A DNA stretch of 64,000 nucleotides from Aliigemmobacter aestuarii (GTDB taxonomy: Bacteria; Pseudomonadota; Alphaproteobacteria; Rhodobacterales; Rhodobacteraceae), in NCBI RefSeq assembly GCF_004799285.1, contig NZ_SSND01000003.1, forward strand, positions 372,001 to 436,000. The letters run 5' to 3'. Shown one piece after another: positions 9,341 through 19,377 of the stretch. Within the stretch, counting starts at the first letter, position 1. Every line of letters starts with the position of its first letter. Below the pieces are notes generated by a model that saw nothing but the letters and a program-made list of their open reading frames with translations, was not told the origin of the DNA and made no database searches. Made by a program: the position numbers and the translations under genes.

Positions 9341-9366
9341 AACGGGCGCCACGGGGCGCCCGTTTT
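9341..9366 (+). terminator. Intrinsic terminator of the DUF6456 gene
   Basis: A perfect 10-bp stem aacgggcgcc/ggcgcccgtt (9341-9350 with 9355-9364) has an ACGG loop and ends in TTTT. It lies between converging genes. Confidence 0.88.
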
Positions 9367-9407
9367 CGTATCTTCATAGCGGTATTGGCGCAGAAACCGA
9401 CCCGTTG

Positions 9408-10100
9408 TCAGGCCGGGGCGCGGGTAAAGCCCATGGCGTGGACAAGGCCCGCCAGCGCCCCACCGGCCAGCGGCGCCACGATGAACAGCCACAGGTCGGC
9501 CAGCGCCTTGCCCCCGACCAGGACCGCCGGCCCGAAAGAGCGCGCAGGGTTCACCGAAACGCCCGTCACGTTGATCCCCACAAGGTGGATTCCCGCAAGC
9601 GTCAGGCCGATGGCCAGCCCGGCGAAACCGGGTGCCGCGCCATTCCCCGTCGCGCCAAGGATCACGGTCACGAAAAGGAAGGTCATCACGAATTCGAAGA
9701 CCAGCGCCGCGCCGACCGAATATTCGCCCAGATAGCCCTCGCCATAGCCGTTCTGGCCAAGGCCGTTCACCGCGACCGTATAGTCCGCCTGGCCCGAGGC
9801 GATCACCATCAGGATCGTCGCCCCGATCAGGGCGCCCGCACATTGCGCCACGGCATAAAGGCCGAATTCGCGCAGCGTCATCCGCGAGGCCATGACCATC
9901 CCCAGCGACACCGCCGGATTGAGATGCGCGCCCGATATGGCGCCAAGCCCATAGGCCGCGGCAACGATGGAAATTCCGAAGGCCAGCGAGATGCCCGTCA
10001 TGCCGATATGGTCGCCCATCAGCACCGCGGCCCCGCAGCCGAACAGCACGAGGATCAGCGTTCCCAGCCCTTCTGCGATCAGTTTCTTTAACATGTCCAT
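9408..10100 (-). CDS. aqpZ: Aquaporin Z
   Basis: An inner-membrane water channel of 230 residues, the usual AqpZ length. Six membrane helices and both half-helix NPA motifs are present: [10 protein letters not shown] near residue 60 and [11 protein letters not shown] near 183. The first helix starts with [19 protein letters not shown]. The loop residues and the His-Leu-Val segment before the second NPA ([19 protein letters not shown]) fit water-selective rather than glycerol channels. The start is taken at 10100 (MDMLKK); the ATG two codons on (10094) is possible. It is divergent from lipA over 124 bases that contain a 12-bp tandem repeat. Confidence 0.95.
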   Translation of the reverse strand: MDMLKKLIAEGLGTLILVLFGCGAAVLMGDHIGMTGISLAFGISIVAAAYGLGAISGAHLNPAVSLGMVMASRMTLREFGLYAVAQCAGALIGATILMVIASGQADYTVAVNGLGQNGYGEGYLGEYSVGAALVFEFVMTFLFVTVILGATGNGAAPGFAGLAIGLTLAGIHLVGINVTGVSVNPARSFGPAVLVGGKALADLWLFIVAPLAGGALAGLVHAMGFTRAPA

Positions 10101-10113
10101 TCCTTCACTCGTC

Positions 10114-10137
10114 CTCAGTCACGTGCTCAGTCACGTG
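10114..10137. repeat. Perfect tandem 12-bp repeat with CACGTG cores in the aqpZ/lipA promoter gap
   Basis: The sequence ctcagtcacgtg occurs twice back to back (10114-10125, 10126-10137). Each unit ends in the palindrome cacgtg, giving two half-helical-turn related boxes 12 bases apart, 14 bases upstream of the aqpZ start. It could be a duplicated operator or chance slippage. Confidence 0.6.
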
Positions 10138-10224
10138 CGCGCAGGCAGGAACCGCCGGTCCGGTTGCCATTGCGCCCGGAAAGGCCTATCTCTGCGGCAG
10201 GCCAACCGTCAGGGGGAAATTCCC

Positions 10225-11175
10225 GTGCGCGATCTCAAGCTTCCCGACCAGCGTCACCCCGAAAAGGCGCACCGGCCCGACAATGTCCAGCCGAAGAAAC
10301 CCGCCTGGATCCGCGTCAAGGCGCCCACGTCCGAGGGCTACAAGCAGACCCGCGACATCCTGAAGGAAAAGAAGCTTGTCACCGTCTGCGAAGAGGCGGG
10401 TTGCCCGAATGTGGGCGAGTGCTGGAGCCACGGCCACGCAACCATGATGATCATGGGCGAAATCTGCACACGGGGCTGCACCTTCTGCAACGTGGCGACC
10501 GGCAAGCCGCAGACACTCGACGCGTTCGAACCGGGACGCGTGGCTCATGCCGTGGCCGAACTGGGGCTGAAACATGTGGTGATCACCTCGGTCGACCGCG
10601 ACGATCTGGAGGATGGCGGGGCCGAACATTTCGCCCAGACCATCCGCGCAGTCCGCCACCGCAGCCCGGACACGACGATCGAGGTGCTGACGCCCGATTT
10701 CCTGAAATGCCCGCCTTCGGCGCTTGAGGCCGTCGTGGCCGCGCGTCCCGATGTGTTCAACCACAATCTGGAAACCGTGCCCGGCCTCTATCACGAGGTC
10801 CGCCCCGGTGCGCGCTATTTCCACAGCCTGCGCCTGTTGCAGCGGGTCAAGGAACTGGACCCGACCATGTTCACCAAGTCCGGCATCATGGTGGGCCTGG
10901 GAGAAGACCGGCAGGCGGTCCTGCAGGTGATGGACGACATGCGCAGTGCCGATGTGGATTTCCTGACCATCGGCCAGTATCTGCAACCCACCCCGAAACA
11001 CCACCGCGTGGACCGGTTCGTGACGCCCGAGGAATTCGCGGCCTATGAAAAGGCGGCCTATGGCAAGGGGTTCCTGATGGTTTCGGCCACGCCTCTGACC
11101 CGATCCTCCTATCACGCGGGCGAGGATTTCGCCCGCCTGCGCGCCGCACGGCTGGCAAAGCTGGGGCGCGGGTAG
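10225..11175 (+). CDS. lipA: Lipoyl synthase
   Basis: A radical-SAM enzyme that inserts two sulfurs into protein-bound octanoate to make lipoate for 2-oxoacid dehydrogenases and glycine cleavage. The start is the GTG at 10225-10227, eight bases after AGGGGG; this gives 316 residues and the family N-terminus [19 protein letters not shown]. Both clusters are intact: the auxiliary cluster Cys55, Cys60 and Cys66 ([12 protein letters not shown]) and the SAM cluster Cys81, Cys85 and Cys88 (CTRGCTFC). The conserved C-terminal RSSYHAG with the Ser that ligates the auxiliary cluster is present. The longer in-frame reading from 9967 crosses aqpZ and is not supported. Confidence 0.96.
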   Translation: MRDLKLPDQRHPEKAHRPDNVQPKKPAWIRVKAPTSEGYKQTRDILKEKKLVTVCEEAGCPNVGECWSHGHATMMIMGEICTRGCTFCNVATGKPQTLDAFEPGRVAHAVAELGLKHVVITSVDRDDLEDGGAEHFAQTIRAVRHRSPDTTIEVLTPDFLKCPPSALEAVVAARPDVFNHNLETVPGLYHEVRPGARYFHSLRLLQRVKELDPTMFTKSGIMVGLGEDRQAVLQVMDDMRSADVDFLTIGQYLQPTPKHHRVDRFVTPEEFAAYEKAAYGKGFLMVSATPLTRSSYHAGEDFARLRAARLAKLGRG

Positions 11176-11179
11176 GGGC

Positions 11180-11229
11180 CGAGTTTTCTGCGAAAACTCG
11201 GAATCACCCGATTTTCGCAGAAAATCGGG
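11180..11229. terminator. Twin hairpins between lipA and the converging small gene
   Basis: Two adjacent palindromes share the TTTTC/GAAAA core: cgagttttc-tgc-gaaaactcg (11180-11200) and cccgattttc-gca-gaaaatcggg (11207-11229). The loops TGC and GCA are reverse complements, so each hairpin resembles the other read on the opposite strand. This suggests one terminator facing each convergent gene. Confidence 0.65.
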
Positions 11230-11238
11230 CCTGCGCGG

Positions 11239-11517
11239 TCAGAACAGGAAACGCACCGGCCCGTTGTGGCAGATCACGATCAGCTGGTTGCCGGCTTCCA
11301 GCATGTGAAAGCCGCGGCGGCGCACCTCGAGTTCGAAACGTTCGAGGCCGACCTCTTTCTCGACCCAGAATCGGTTGCGTCGGATGACGCCACCGTTTGC
11401 CGATTTCGCGGCGAAGATCAGCGCGATCCACCTGTCCGGGCCGCCTCGCGGAAGGACCGGGGCAAAGGGCTTGACGGAAGCGGGCGCGGGCGGGGCCGGA
11501 TGGCGGAACTGGTTCAT
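11239..11517 (-). CDS. Small conserved protein of unknown function
   Basis: A 92-residue basic protein without signal peptide or membrane helix. The core PDRWIALIFAAKSANGGVIR and the C-terminal RRRGFHMLEAGNQLIVICHN resemble a small Rhodobacterales family that, from memory, is sometimes mislabelled as phosphoribosylanthranilate isomerase; it is far too short to be that enzyme. The proline-rich N-terminus may be disordered. The ATG has GGATCGGCGG directly upstream. It is separated from the cytochrome gene by 50 bases and could be transcribed from its own promoter. Confidence 0.6.
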   Translation of the reverse strand: MNQFRHPAPPAPASVKPFAPVLPRGGPDRWIALIFAAKSANGGVIRRNRFWVEKEVGLERFELEVRRRGFHMLEAGNQLIVICHNGPVRFLF

Positions 11518-11567
11518 CCGCCGATCCTGGAACGGGCTTGGTTAAGCCGGGGTTAAGACTGTTCCCG

Positions 11568-12461
11568 TCACGGCACCGGCGGGACGCGTTTCAGGTAGGC
11601 CGCCACCGCCTGCCGGTCTGCTTCGGGCAGACGCGCGAAGTTGTCCACCACATGGGCCATATGGCCGCCGACGCTGTCATATTCGGGGGTGAAGCCCGAG
11701 GTCAGATAGGCCACGATGTCGGCCTCGGACCAATTCAGCGCGGCGGGGGTGATGTTGGGGGTGCGGCCCCGGCCGTCGGGGTTCGGCGCGCCCGCGAGCC
11801 AGCGCGACCGGTCGAGGCCGCCAAGCGCATTCCGGGGCGTGTGACATTCGCCGCAATGGCCAAGCGCCTCGGCCAGGTAGCGGCCGCGCGTCTCGGCCTC
11901 GGTCAGATCGCCCGTCACGACCCAGTCGCCGGTCCCGAACAGCATCTTCCAGCCGCCGAGGCTGCGGCGGATGTTGAAGGGAAAAGGCACCTCATGCGGC
12001 TGGCTCGGGCTGGCCGAGGGCGGAAGCCCGTCCATGAAGGCCTTCAGGTCCGCGATATCCTGCGGTTCGGCCTTGCCATAGGCAGCATAGGGAAAGGCGG
12101 GAAAGTAATGCGCGCCCTCGGGCGACACGCCCGCCATCACCGCGTTGGCGAACTCTTCGAGCGACCAGCCGCCGATGCCATGGGTCGGGTCGGGTGAGAT
12201 ATTGGGGGCGATGAACGTGCCGAAGGGCGAGGCAAAGCGCTGACCGCCCGCCAGCACCAGTTTCGCCTCGCCCTCAGCGGCTGGCGCCATGTGGCACGAG
12301 GCGCAGCCCGCGGCATGAAACACCGCCTCGCCCCGCGTGGCATCCCCCGAAAGCCCGGCAACGACGGACGGGGGAAGCGGGCTCGGCTGTGTCAGAAGCC
12401 AGAAGGCCGCAAAGCCGCCGCACAGCATGGCAACACCGAAAAGAAGGAACCGCCGCATCAT
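11568..12461 (-). CDS. Membrane-anchored dihaem cytochrome c
   Basis: A 297-residue periplasmic electron carrier. Residues 5-24 form an uncleaved-looking signal anchor (FLLFGVAMLCGGFAAFWLL). Two c-type haem motifs are present, CASCH at 53-57 and CGECH near 203-207, each starting a cytochrome domain of about 120 residues. Likely distal Met ligands lie in segments such as EFANAVMAGVS and the C-terminal GGHMAHVV. The arrangement resembles the dihaem subunits of membrane alcohol, sorbitol or gluconate dehydrogenases, but no dehydrogenase gene is adjacent, so the partner is unknown. The start ATG (12459-12461) is followed by a second ATG. Confidence 0.88.
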   Translation of the reverse strand: MMRRFLLFGVAMLCGGFAAFWLLTQPSPLPPSVVAGLSGDATRGEAVFHAAGCASCHMAPAAEGEAKLVLAGGQRFASPFGTFIAPNISPDPTHGIGGWSLEEFANAVMAGVSPEGAHYFPAFPYAAYGKAEPQDIADLKAFMDGLPPSASPSQPHEVPFPFNIRRSLGGWKMLFGTGDWVVTGDLTEAETRGRYLAEALGHCGECHTPRNALGGLDRSRWLAGAPNPDGRGRTPNITPAALNWSEADIVAYLTSGFTPEYDSVGGHMAHVVDNFARLPEADRQAVAAYLKRVPPVP

Positions 12462-12560
12462 CCGGTCATCCCAATGGCATGATCAAACATTTCAAGCATG
12501 GGGCAATCGGGGCCGGTCGTCCACCATCGAAATCGTGATGCGGCCCGCATGCCGGCTACG

Positions 12561-12731
12561 TCAGGGGCGGCGCAGGTTGTTCACCGTAAACCAGTCGGGC
12601 CAGCCCCAGAGCCATTCGATTCCCGCCAGGACAAGCCCTGCCGCCACGATCGCGGCGACAATCCTCACCTGCCGCCCCGAGGGCGGGTTCCGGACCCAGC
12701 GTTTCATCCGCAAAAGCCAGGTCGGGTTCAT
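12561..12731 (-). CDS. 56-residue single-span membrane protein translationally coupled to hpt
   Basis: A short gene overlooked by length cut-offs. Its ATG (12729-12731) overlaps the hpt stop as ATGA, and the stop TGA is at 12561-12563. The protein begins [20 protein letters not shown], then has one hydrophobic helix of about 18 residues ([20 protein letters not shown]), then [10 protein letters not shown] near the C-terminus. Positive residues before the helix suggest an N-in topology. The overlap and the protein-like composition, with an aromatic C-terminal motif, support it as a real gene. I recall similar small ORFs after hpt in related genomes but cannot verify that here. No function is known. 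Confidence 0.72.
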   Translation of the reverse strand: MNPTWLLRMKRWVRNPPSGRQVRIVAAIVAAGLVLAGIEWLWGWPDWFTVNNLRRP

Positions 12732-13282
12732 CCGGCGGGCGCCTCGTCAACGAAACGCACCTTGCCGATGTAGGGCAGGTTGCGGTTGCGCTGCGCGAAA
12801 TCGATGCCATAGCCCACGACGAATTCGTCGGGGATCTCGAACCCGGTCCAGGTCGCCTTGATGTCGACCTCGCGGCGCGAGGGCTTGTCGAGAAGGGCGC
12901 AGACCTCGAGCCGGCGGGGTTCGCGCGAAAGAAGCAGTTTCTTGACGTGATGCAGGGTAAACCCGGTGTCGACGATATCCTCGACAACCAGCACGTCGCG
13001 CCCGGCGATCTCGCCCCTCAGGTCCTTCAGGATGCGCACTTCGCGCGAGGAATGCATCGCATCGCCATAAGACGAGGCTTCAAGGAAATCGACCTCGACG
13101 GGCAGGTCGATCTCGCGCACCAGATCGGCGATGAACACGAACGAGCCGCGCAAAAGCCCGACGACGACCAGTTTGTCGGTTCCCCTGAAATGGTCGGTGA
13201 TCTCGGTGGCCAGATCTTCGACACGGGCGGCGATGGCCTTGGCGCTGATCATCTGATCTATCACATATGGGCGTTGCGGCAT
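12728..13282 (-). CDS. hpt: Hypoxanthine phosphoribosyltransferase
   Basis: Salvages hypoxanthine and guanine to IMP and GMP using PRPP. The 184 residues match the family. The PRPP-binding loop [14 protein letters not shown] is near residue 95-108, the PPi loop LLRGSFVF is near 43-50, and the purine-contacting [15 protein letters not shown] is near 150-164. The ATG at 13280-13282 has AGAGGT six bases upstream. It is divergent from the RatA-like gene with a 96-bp gap. Its last codons overlap the 56-residue membrane protein gene, so the two are likely expressed together. Confidence 0.95.
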   Translation of the reverse strand: MPQRPYVIDQMISAKAIAARVEDLATEITDHFRGTDKLVVVGLLRGSFVFIADLVREIDLPVEVDFLEASSYGDAMHSSREVRILKDLRGEIAGRDVLVVEDIVDTGFTLHHVKKLLLSREPRRLEVCALLDKPSRREVDIKATWTGFEIPDEFVVGYGIDFAQRNRNLPYIGKVRFVDEAPAG

Positions 13283-13378
13283 GGCGACCTCTTGATTTCC
13301 GGCAAGGCTTTACCGCAAAACCCCGCCCAGTGTCACCAGACCATCGGCCTAGGCAGAAAAAAGGACCACCGGCAAACG

Positions 13379-13837
13379 ATGCCCAGACATCACGAGACAA
13401 AGCGCCTGCCCTATACGGCACGGCAGATGTATGACCTCGTGGCCGATGTCCCGTCCTATCCGCAGTTCCTGCCCTGGACGGCCGCCGCGCGCGTCCGGTC
13501 GCGCCGCCCGATCGATGGGGGCGAACTGCTTGAGGCGGATCTGGTCATCTCGTTCAAGGTTTTCCGGGAAAGATTCGGCAGCCGGGTAGAGCTTTTCCCC
13601 GAACAGATGCGCATAAATACCGAATATCTGGACGGCCCCTTCAAATACATGAAATCCACCTGGGCGTTCCGTGACCGGCCCGATGGCGGGTGCGATGTCG
13701 AATTCTTTGTCGATTTCGAATTCCGTAATGCCATATTGCAGGGCATCATCGGCGTCGTGTTCAACGAGGCGATGTTGCGGGTGGTCCGTGCCTTCGAGGC
13801 GCGCGCCGCAGAACTCTACGGCCCGGGGAGAGCCTGA
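13379..13837 (+). CDS. RatA/COQ10-type START-domain protein
   Basis: A 152-residue single-domain protein of the polyketide cyclase/START (SRPBCC) fold. Signature segments are the N-terminal LPYTARQMYDLVADVPSYPQ followed by FLPWTAAARV, the central strand EADLVISFKVFRERFGSRV and the C-terminal helix FNEAMLRVVRAFEARAAELYG. Relatives are either RatA (reported to block 70S ribosome assembly in E. coli) or COQ10-like ubiquinone-binding proteins; alphaproteobacterial members are usually thought closer to COQ10. No partner antitoxin gene follows; the next gene, three bases on, is a permease. The ATG is preceded by AAGGA at 13 bases, slightly long. Confidence 0.85.
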   Translation: MPRHHETKRLPYTARQMYDLVADVPSYPQFLPWTAAARVRSRRPIDGGELLEADLVISFKVFRERFGSRVELFPEQMRINTEYLDGPFKYMKSTWAFRDRPDGGCDVEFFVDFEFRNAILQGIIGVVFNEAMLRVVRAFEARAAELYGPGRA

Positions 13838-13840
13838 GGG

Positions 13841-14932
13841 ATGATGAAGGACAACAGGCCGGTCGCGCCGGCGACACCGCCGCGCGTCTGGCCGCTTGAG
13901 GCATTGATTGGCACCTTCGCCACGCTGGGAACCTTCGCACTGGTCGTGTGGATCCTCTACAACGGGCGCGACGTGCTGATGCCGCTGGCCTTCGCCATCG
14001 TCGTGGCCTTCGTCCTGTGGACAGCGGTGGACTGGATGGGGCGCCTGCCGCTGATCGGGGCCACGCCGATCTGGCTCAGGCATTTCGTGGTGCTGGGGAT
14101 TGCAGTCTTTGCGCTGATGGCGATGTTCCTGCAGCTCAGGACCAACATCGAGGTGCTGGCGCGTGCGGTCCCGGCCTATCAGCTGAACATCATCGACATG
14201 GTGGAACGGCTGGACCTGCGGTTCGGGCTGGACGAGCTTTGGTCGGGCGGCCTGTCGCGCGTTCTGTCGGAACAGGTGGATCTGCAGGGCTTCATCCGCG
14301 GCACGCTGTTCACGCTGACGAATATCGGCGGGCTGGTCGCGCTGATCTTCCTCTACACCGCGTTCCTTCTGGTGGAATATACCGGGATCGTGGCCAAGAT
14401 GCGCATCGCCTTCGATGACGAGGAAGGTGTGGAGCGGCTTTTGTCGCTGGGTCATCAGGTCAACGAACGGATCGGCGGCTATCTGGCGATCAAGACGCTG
14501 ATCAATATCCTTCTGGGCAGCGCCTCTTATGTTGCACTGCTTTGGCTCGGGGTCGATCTGGCCGGTTTCTGGGCCATCGTGATCGGGCTGCTGAATTACG
14601 TGCCCTATCTCGGCTCGGCGGCGGGCGTGGCGTTGCCATCGCTCATGGCGCTGGCGCAGACCGGGAACCTTGGGCAGACGGCGCTGGTCGTCGTCGTGCT
14701 GTCGGCACTGCAATTCATCATCGGCGCGGTGATCGAACCCCGCGTCATCGGGCAGCGGATGAACCTGTCGCCGCTTGTCGTGCTTTTGAGCCTGGCCTGC
14801 TGGTTTGCCGTCTGGGGCCTGCCGGGCGCGGCCCTGGCGATCCCGCTGACGGTGATCATCGTGTCGCTTCTGGGGGCGTTCTCGTTCACGCGGCCCTTCG
14901 CGGTGATGCTGTCGAACAACGGGCGCGTCTGA
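13841..14932 (+). CDS. AI-2E/PerM-family permease
   Basis: A 363-residue inner-membrane protein with about seven to eight helices. The family pattern is recognisable: two helices at the N-terminus (ALIGTFATLGTFALVVWILY and VLMPLAFAIVVAFVLW), a central soluble amphipathic stretch (residues 100-160), then helices with LLNYVPYLGSAAGVALP and the signature IGAVIEPRVIGQRMNLSPLV. Family members are proposed exporters of autoinducer-2 or Na+/H+ antiporters, so transport substrate is uncertain. It starts three bases after the RatA-like stop and is probably co-transcribed with it. Confidence 0.88.
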   Translation: MMKDNRPVAPATPPRVWPLEALIGTFATLGTFALVVWILYNGRDVLMPLAFAIVVAFVLWTAVDWMGRLPLIGATPIWLRHFVVLGIAVFALMAMFLQLRTNIEVLARAVPAYQLNIIDMVERLDLRFGLDELWSGGLSRVLSEQVDLQGFIRGTLFTLTNIGGLVALIFLYTAFLLVEYTGIVAKMRIAFDDEEGVERLLSLGHQVNERIGGYLAIKTLINILLGSASYVALLWLGVDLAGFWAIVIGLLNYVPYLGSAAGVALPSLMALAQTGNLGQTALVVVVLSALQFIIGAVIEPRVIGQRMNLSPLVVLLSLACWFAVWGLPGAALAIPLTVIIVSLLGAFSFTRPFAVMLSNNGRV

Positions 14933-14949
14933 AACAGTCGGGGCGTGAA

Positions 14950-14965
14950 AGGGCCGAGCGGCCCT
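14950..14965. terminator. Short hairpin between converging permease and cinA genes
   Basis: Inverted repeat agggccg (14950-14956)/cggccct (14959-14965), effectively a GGGCC stem with a four-base loop. There is no T run on either strand, so termination activity is doubtful. Confidence 0.3.
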
Positions 14966-14966
14966 G

Positions 14967-15437
14967 TCAGGCCTCCAGCGCCCGCGCCAGAAGCGCCAGC
15001 GCATGCCGGGTGGCGGCGGCGCGCACCCTGTCGCGGCCAAGGGCGCCGAACTCCACCGTTTCGGCAGTGACACCCTGCACCGTGGCGATGGCAAAGCACA
15101 CCCGGCCCTCGGGCTTGAAATCCGATCCGCCGGGCCCGGCAATGCCCGTGATGGCGACCGCCAGATCAACGCCCGCCCGGTCGCGCGCGCCCTGCGCCAT
15201 TTCCTGCGCGACCGGTTCGGACACGGCGCCATGGGTGGCAAGGGTATCGGGTGCTACGCCCAGCATCTGGGTCTTGGCCGCGTTGGAATAGGTCACGAAC
15301 CCCCGGTCGAAAACCGCCGACGAGCCCGCAATATCGGTCAGGGCGGCCGCGACCATCCCGCCGGTGCAGCTTTCGGCGGTGGCGATGTGCCAGCCACGGG
15401 CGCGCGCGGCGGCGAGGATGGCGGCAGGGTCCGCCAT
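14967..15437 (-). CDS. pncC: CinA C-terminal-domain protein, nicotinamide-nucleotide amidohydrolase
   Basis: A 156-residue stand-alone CinA C-terminal domain, which in other bacteria deamidates nicotinamide mononucleotide in NAD recycling. Diagnostic motifs are TAESCTGGMVAAALTDIAGSS near residue 20-40 and the catalytic/structural GVDLAVAITGIAGPGG near 89-104. The N-terminal molybdopterin-binding half of full CinA is absent, as is usual for PncC. Its ATG overlaps the pgpA stop by one base (TGATG), so it is coupled to pgpA and ispDF upstream. Confidence 0.92.
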   Translation of the reverse strand: MADPAAILAAARARGWHIATAESCTGGMVAAALTDIAGSSAVFDRGFVTYSNAAKTQMLGVAPDTLATHGAVSEPVAQEMAQGARDRAGVDLAVAITGIAGPGGSDFKPEGRVCFAIATVQGVTAETVEFGALGRDRVRAAATRHALALLARALEA

Positions 15438-15934
15438 CAGAACCCCATCAGCCCGTGCCAGAGCCCGGCGGCGATCACCGTCGCGGCGCCGGCGAAAAGG
15501 CCCGCCCAGAGGTCATCCAGCATCACCCCCGGCGCATCGCCGCGCCGGTCGGCCCGGCCCACAAGCCACGGCTTCCAGATATCGAACAGCCGGAAGAAGG
15601 CAAAGGCCGCAACCCAGCCGGGCCAGGCATCCAGCGCCCAGTCCTCGACCCCGCGATGCCAGAAGGCCGCGGCGGGAAAGACCAGCGCCAGCCACTGGCC
15701 CGCGACCTCGTCGATCACGATCTCGGACGGGTCCTCGCCCGGACGCCCCGCAAGTTCCCTGGCACAGGCCCAGAAACCCAGTGCCGTGACGACCATCGTC
15801 GCAGCCATCAGTGCGGGAAAGCCAAAGAGGTGGTCGATCGCGATCCCCAGGGCGACGGCCACAGCCGATCCCCAGGTGCCGGGGGCAGGGCGCAGAAGCC
15901 CCACGCCGAAGAATGTCGTCAGAACCCGCGTCAT
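15437..15934 (-). CDS. pgpA: Phosphatidylglycerophosphatase A
   Basis: Dephosphorylates phosphatidylglycerol phosphate to phosphatidylglycerol in the inner membrane. The 165 residues and four hydrophobic segments fit PgpA. The N-terminal [16 protein letters not shown] and the [14 protein letters not shown] motif near residue 70-83 are characteristic, with acidic metal ligands including the DD pair in [10 protein letters not shown] near 145. The start is the ATG at 15932-15934, which overlaps the ispDF stop as ATGA; the longer upstream reading frame is a shadow of ispDF. Confidence 0.93.
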   Translation of the reverse strand: MTRVLTTFFGVGLLRPAPGTWGSAVAVALGIAIDHLFGFPALMAATMVVTALGFWACARELAGRPGEDPSEIVIDEVAGQWLALVFPAAAFWHRGVEDWALDAWPGWVAAFAFFRLFDIWKPWLVGRADRRGDAPGVMLDDLWAGLFAGAATVIAAGLWHGLMGF

Positions 15935-17085
15935 GCCTGCACCAGCGTTGCTGTCGCAATTGCGGCGATGCCTTCCTCGCGCCCGGTGAAGCCCAGCCTT
16001 TCGGAAGTGGTCGCCTTGACCGACACGCGGGACGGATCGACACCCAAGATATCCGCCAGCGCCGCCTGCATGGCCAGGGCATGGGGCCCGATCTTCGGTC
16101 GCTCGCAAATCAGGGTGACATCGCAATTGGCCAGGGAGAACCCGCGCTCGGCGGCGAGGTCGATTGCATGGCGCAGGAAGATGTGGCTTGCCGCGCCTTT
16201 CCACTGCGGATCGCTCGGCGGGAAATGGCGGCCGATGTCGCCCTCGGCCAGGGCGCCATAGATCGCATCGGTCAGCGCATGCATCCCCACATCGGCATCC
16301 GAATGGCCCAGAAGCGCGCGGTCATGCGGCACACGCACACCGCACAGCCAGACGTGATCGCCCTCGGTAAAGGCATGCACGTCAAAGCCGTTGCCAAGTC
16401 TGATGTCCATCCGCCGCCGCCCCTTCAGGATCGCCTCGGCCCGGGCGAAATCGGCGGGCCAGGTCAGTTTCAGGTTGTCTTCGTCGCCTTCAACGATGGC
16501 CACGTCAAGACCCGCCGCGCGGGCGACCTCGACATCATCCGCCGCGCCTCCGGAATGGCCGCGATGCGCGGCAAGGATGGCATCGTAATGAAATGCCTGC
16601 GGTGTCTGCGCGCGGAAAAGCCCCGTGCGGTCGACGGTTCCGGCGACCCGTGCCCCCTCGGCCCGCCAGAGCGCATCGGTGACCGGCAGCGCCGGGGCCG
16701 CGCCTGCCGCGTGATCGAGTGCCGCAACCAGCCGGTCGACCAGCGCACGCCCGATCAGGGGGCGCGCGCCGTCATGGATCAGCACACGGGTGATCCCGCG
16801 GCCCTGAAGCGCCTCAAGCGCGTTGCGCACGCTCTGGTCGCGGCTTGCCCCGCCTACGACGACAAGCGCATCCCCCGCCGAATCCCCCGCCGACTCCCCC
16901 GTCACGTCCCGCGCAAGGTCGGCATCCTCGGGGTGGATCACCAGGACGCGGAATGGCAGGTGCGCGAAGGCCGCCAGCGCATGGGCCACGACGGGCCGTC
17001 CGGCCAGGTCGCGCCACTGTTTCGGCAGCCCGCCGCCCGCGCGGGTGCCGCGCCCGGCGGCCAGAACGATGGCGGCTGTGGTCAT
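15931..17085 (-). CDS. ispDF: Bifunctional IspD/IspF, MEP-pathway isoprenoid synthesis
   Basis: A 384-residue fusion of two enzymes of the methylerythritol phosphate pathway: the cytidylyltransferase that makes CDP-ME and the cyclase that makes 2-C-methylerythritol 2,4-cyclodiphosphate. The N-terminal IspD part has [17 protein letters not shown] at residues 8-24, GGASRDQSV near 78 and IHDGARPL near 102. After the linker KGRRRM near 227, the IspF part begins with [11 protein letters not shown] and carries [20 protein letters not shown] with the metal ligands, then [18 protein letters not shown] at the end. Fusions of this kind are common in alphaproteobacteria. Overlapping stops and starts couple it to pgpA and pncC. 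Confidence 0.96.
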   Translation of the reverse strand: MTTAAIVLAAGRGTRAGGGLPKQWRDLAGRPVVAHALAAFAHLPFRVLVIHPEDADLARDVTGESAGDSAGDALVVVGGASRDQSVRNALEALQGRGITRVLIHDGARPLIGRALVDRLVAALDHAAGAAPALPVTDALWRAEGARVAGTVDRTGLFRAQTPQAFHYDAILAAHRGHSGGAADDVEVARAAGLDVAIVEGDEDNLKLTWPADFARAEAILKGRRRMDIRLGNGFDVHAFTEGDHVWLCGVRVPHDRALLGHSDADVGMHALTDAIYGALAEGDIGRHFPPSDPQWKGAASHIFLRHAIDLAAERGFSLANCDVTLICERPKIGPHALAMQAALADILGVDPSRVSVKATTSERLGFTGREEGIAAIATATLVQA

Positions 17086-17296
17086 TCCTCACCTTCCCGC
17101 GCTTGCGCCGCCCCGGGGTTGTGGGGCAGGGATGCCCCTGCATAGGCGGAAGTTCACGGTCTGACAATGCAGTGGCATTTTCCGCCGATGCTGCCTATTT
17201 TTTATGCAAAGCGGAACATCCGCACAGAATTGCGGCATGACCTCGTTGGAAATGCCCCGGCGGCCCGCCTATCGCTGGGATGGAAAGGATGACATC

Positions 17297-18273
<977 letters not shown>

Positions 18274-18277
<4 letters not shown>

Positions 18278-19377
18278 AAGGCTTTCGCCAGCCCTATCCG
18301 GTTCCCGGCGTGGTCTGGGCCTCGCTGCCGATCCCGGCGGTGCTGATCGACGAGGCGGGCGGGGTGATCGAGGTCAACCCGGCGGCGGAACTGTTTTTCA
18401 ACGCTTCGGCCCGCAGCCTGAAAGGGCAGCGGGTGGAAGAGCGGGTGCGGGTGGACGCGAATCTGGACGAGGCCGTCACCCGCGCCCGCGCGAACCAGTC
18501 GGCGTTGTTCATCAACGATGTCGATGTGACGGTGGGCGACCGGGGGCCGGTGCAATGCACCGTCCAGATCGCGCCGATGGCCGACAATCCGGATGTGGTG
18601 ATGCTGCTGTTTTCCCCGCGCGAGATCGCCGACCGGCTCGGCCGTGCCGGGGCGGCCAAGACCGCCGCGAAATCCGCCATCGGCATGGCCGAGATGCTGG
18701 CACATGAAATCAAGAACCCGCTGGCGGGCATCTCGGGCGCGGCGCAGCTTCTGTCGATGAACCTGACGCCCGAGGATCGCGAACTGACCGATCTCATCGT
18801 CGAAGAGACGCGGCGGATCGTGAAGCTTCTGGAGCAGGTCGAACAGTTCGGCAACCTGCGCCCGCCGGAACGCCGCGTGGTCAACATCCACGACGCTTTG
18901 GACCGCGCGCGGCGGTCTGCCCAGATCGGCTTTGCCGCGAAGATGACCTTTATCGAGGATTACGACCCCTCGCTGCCGCCGACGCTAGCCGATCCCGACC
19001 AGCTGATGCAGGTGTTCCTGAACCTGATCAAGAACGCGGCAGAGGCCGCCGGCCCCGAGGGCGGCACGATCCGGCTGCACACCTTCTATGACCTGTCGCT
19101 GCGGCTGCGCCGCAAGGATGGCAGTGGCGGCGCCCTGCCGCTTCAGGTCGAGGTCATCGACGACGGGCCGGGCCTGCCGCCGGGCATCGCCGAGGATATC
19201 TTCGAGCCTTTCGTATCAGGCAAGGAAAACGGCACCGGGCTGGGGCTGGCTCTGGTGTCGAAGATCATCACCGAACATGACGGCTGGATCGCGGTGGATT
19301 CCGTGCCCCGCCGGACCGTGTTCCGCGTGTCGCTGCCGATGGCGCCGCGCGAACCCAGGAAGAAGGAGAGCACTTGA
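18274..19377 (+). CDS. ntrB: Nitrogen-sensing histidine kinase NtrB
   Basis: Cytoplasmic sensor kinase that phosphorylates NtrC under nitrogen limitation and is inhibited by PII. The 367 residues hold a PAS domain at about 15-120 ([20 protein letters not shown]), the HisKA dimerisation helix with phospho-accepting His144 in AHEIKNPL, and the ATP-binding domain with the N box [11 protein letters not shown] near 249-259, DDGPGLPPG near 296 and GTGLGLAL near 321. No membrane segment is present, as expected for NtrB. ATGA overlap with dusB and TGATG overlap with ntrC show tight translational coupling. Confidence 0.96.

Noticed and set aside
13379-13837. RatAB toxin-antitoxin pair
   Set aside because: The next gene is a membrane permease, not a RatB/UPF0125 partner, so the COQ10-like reading is as likely.
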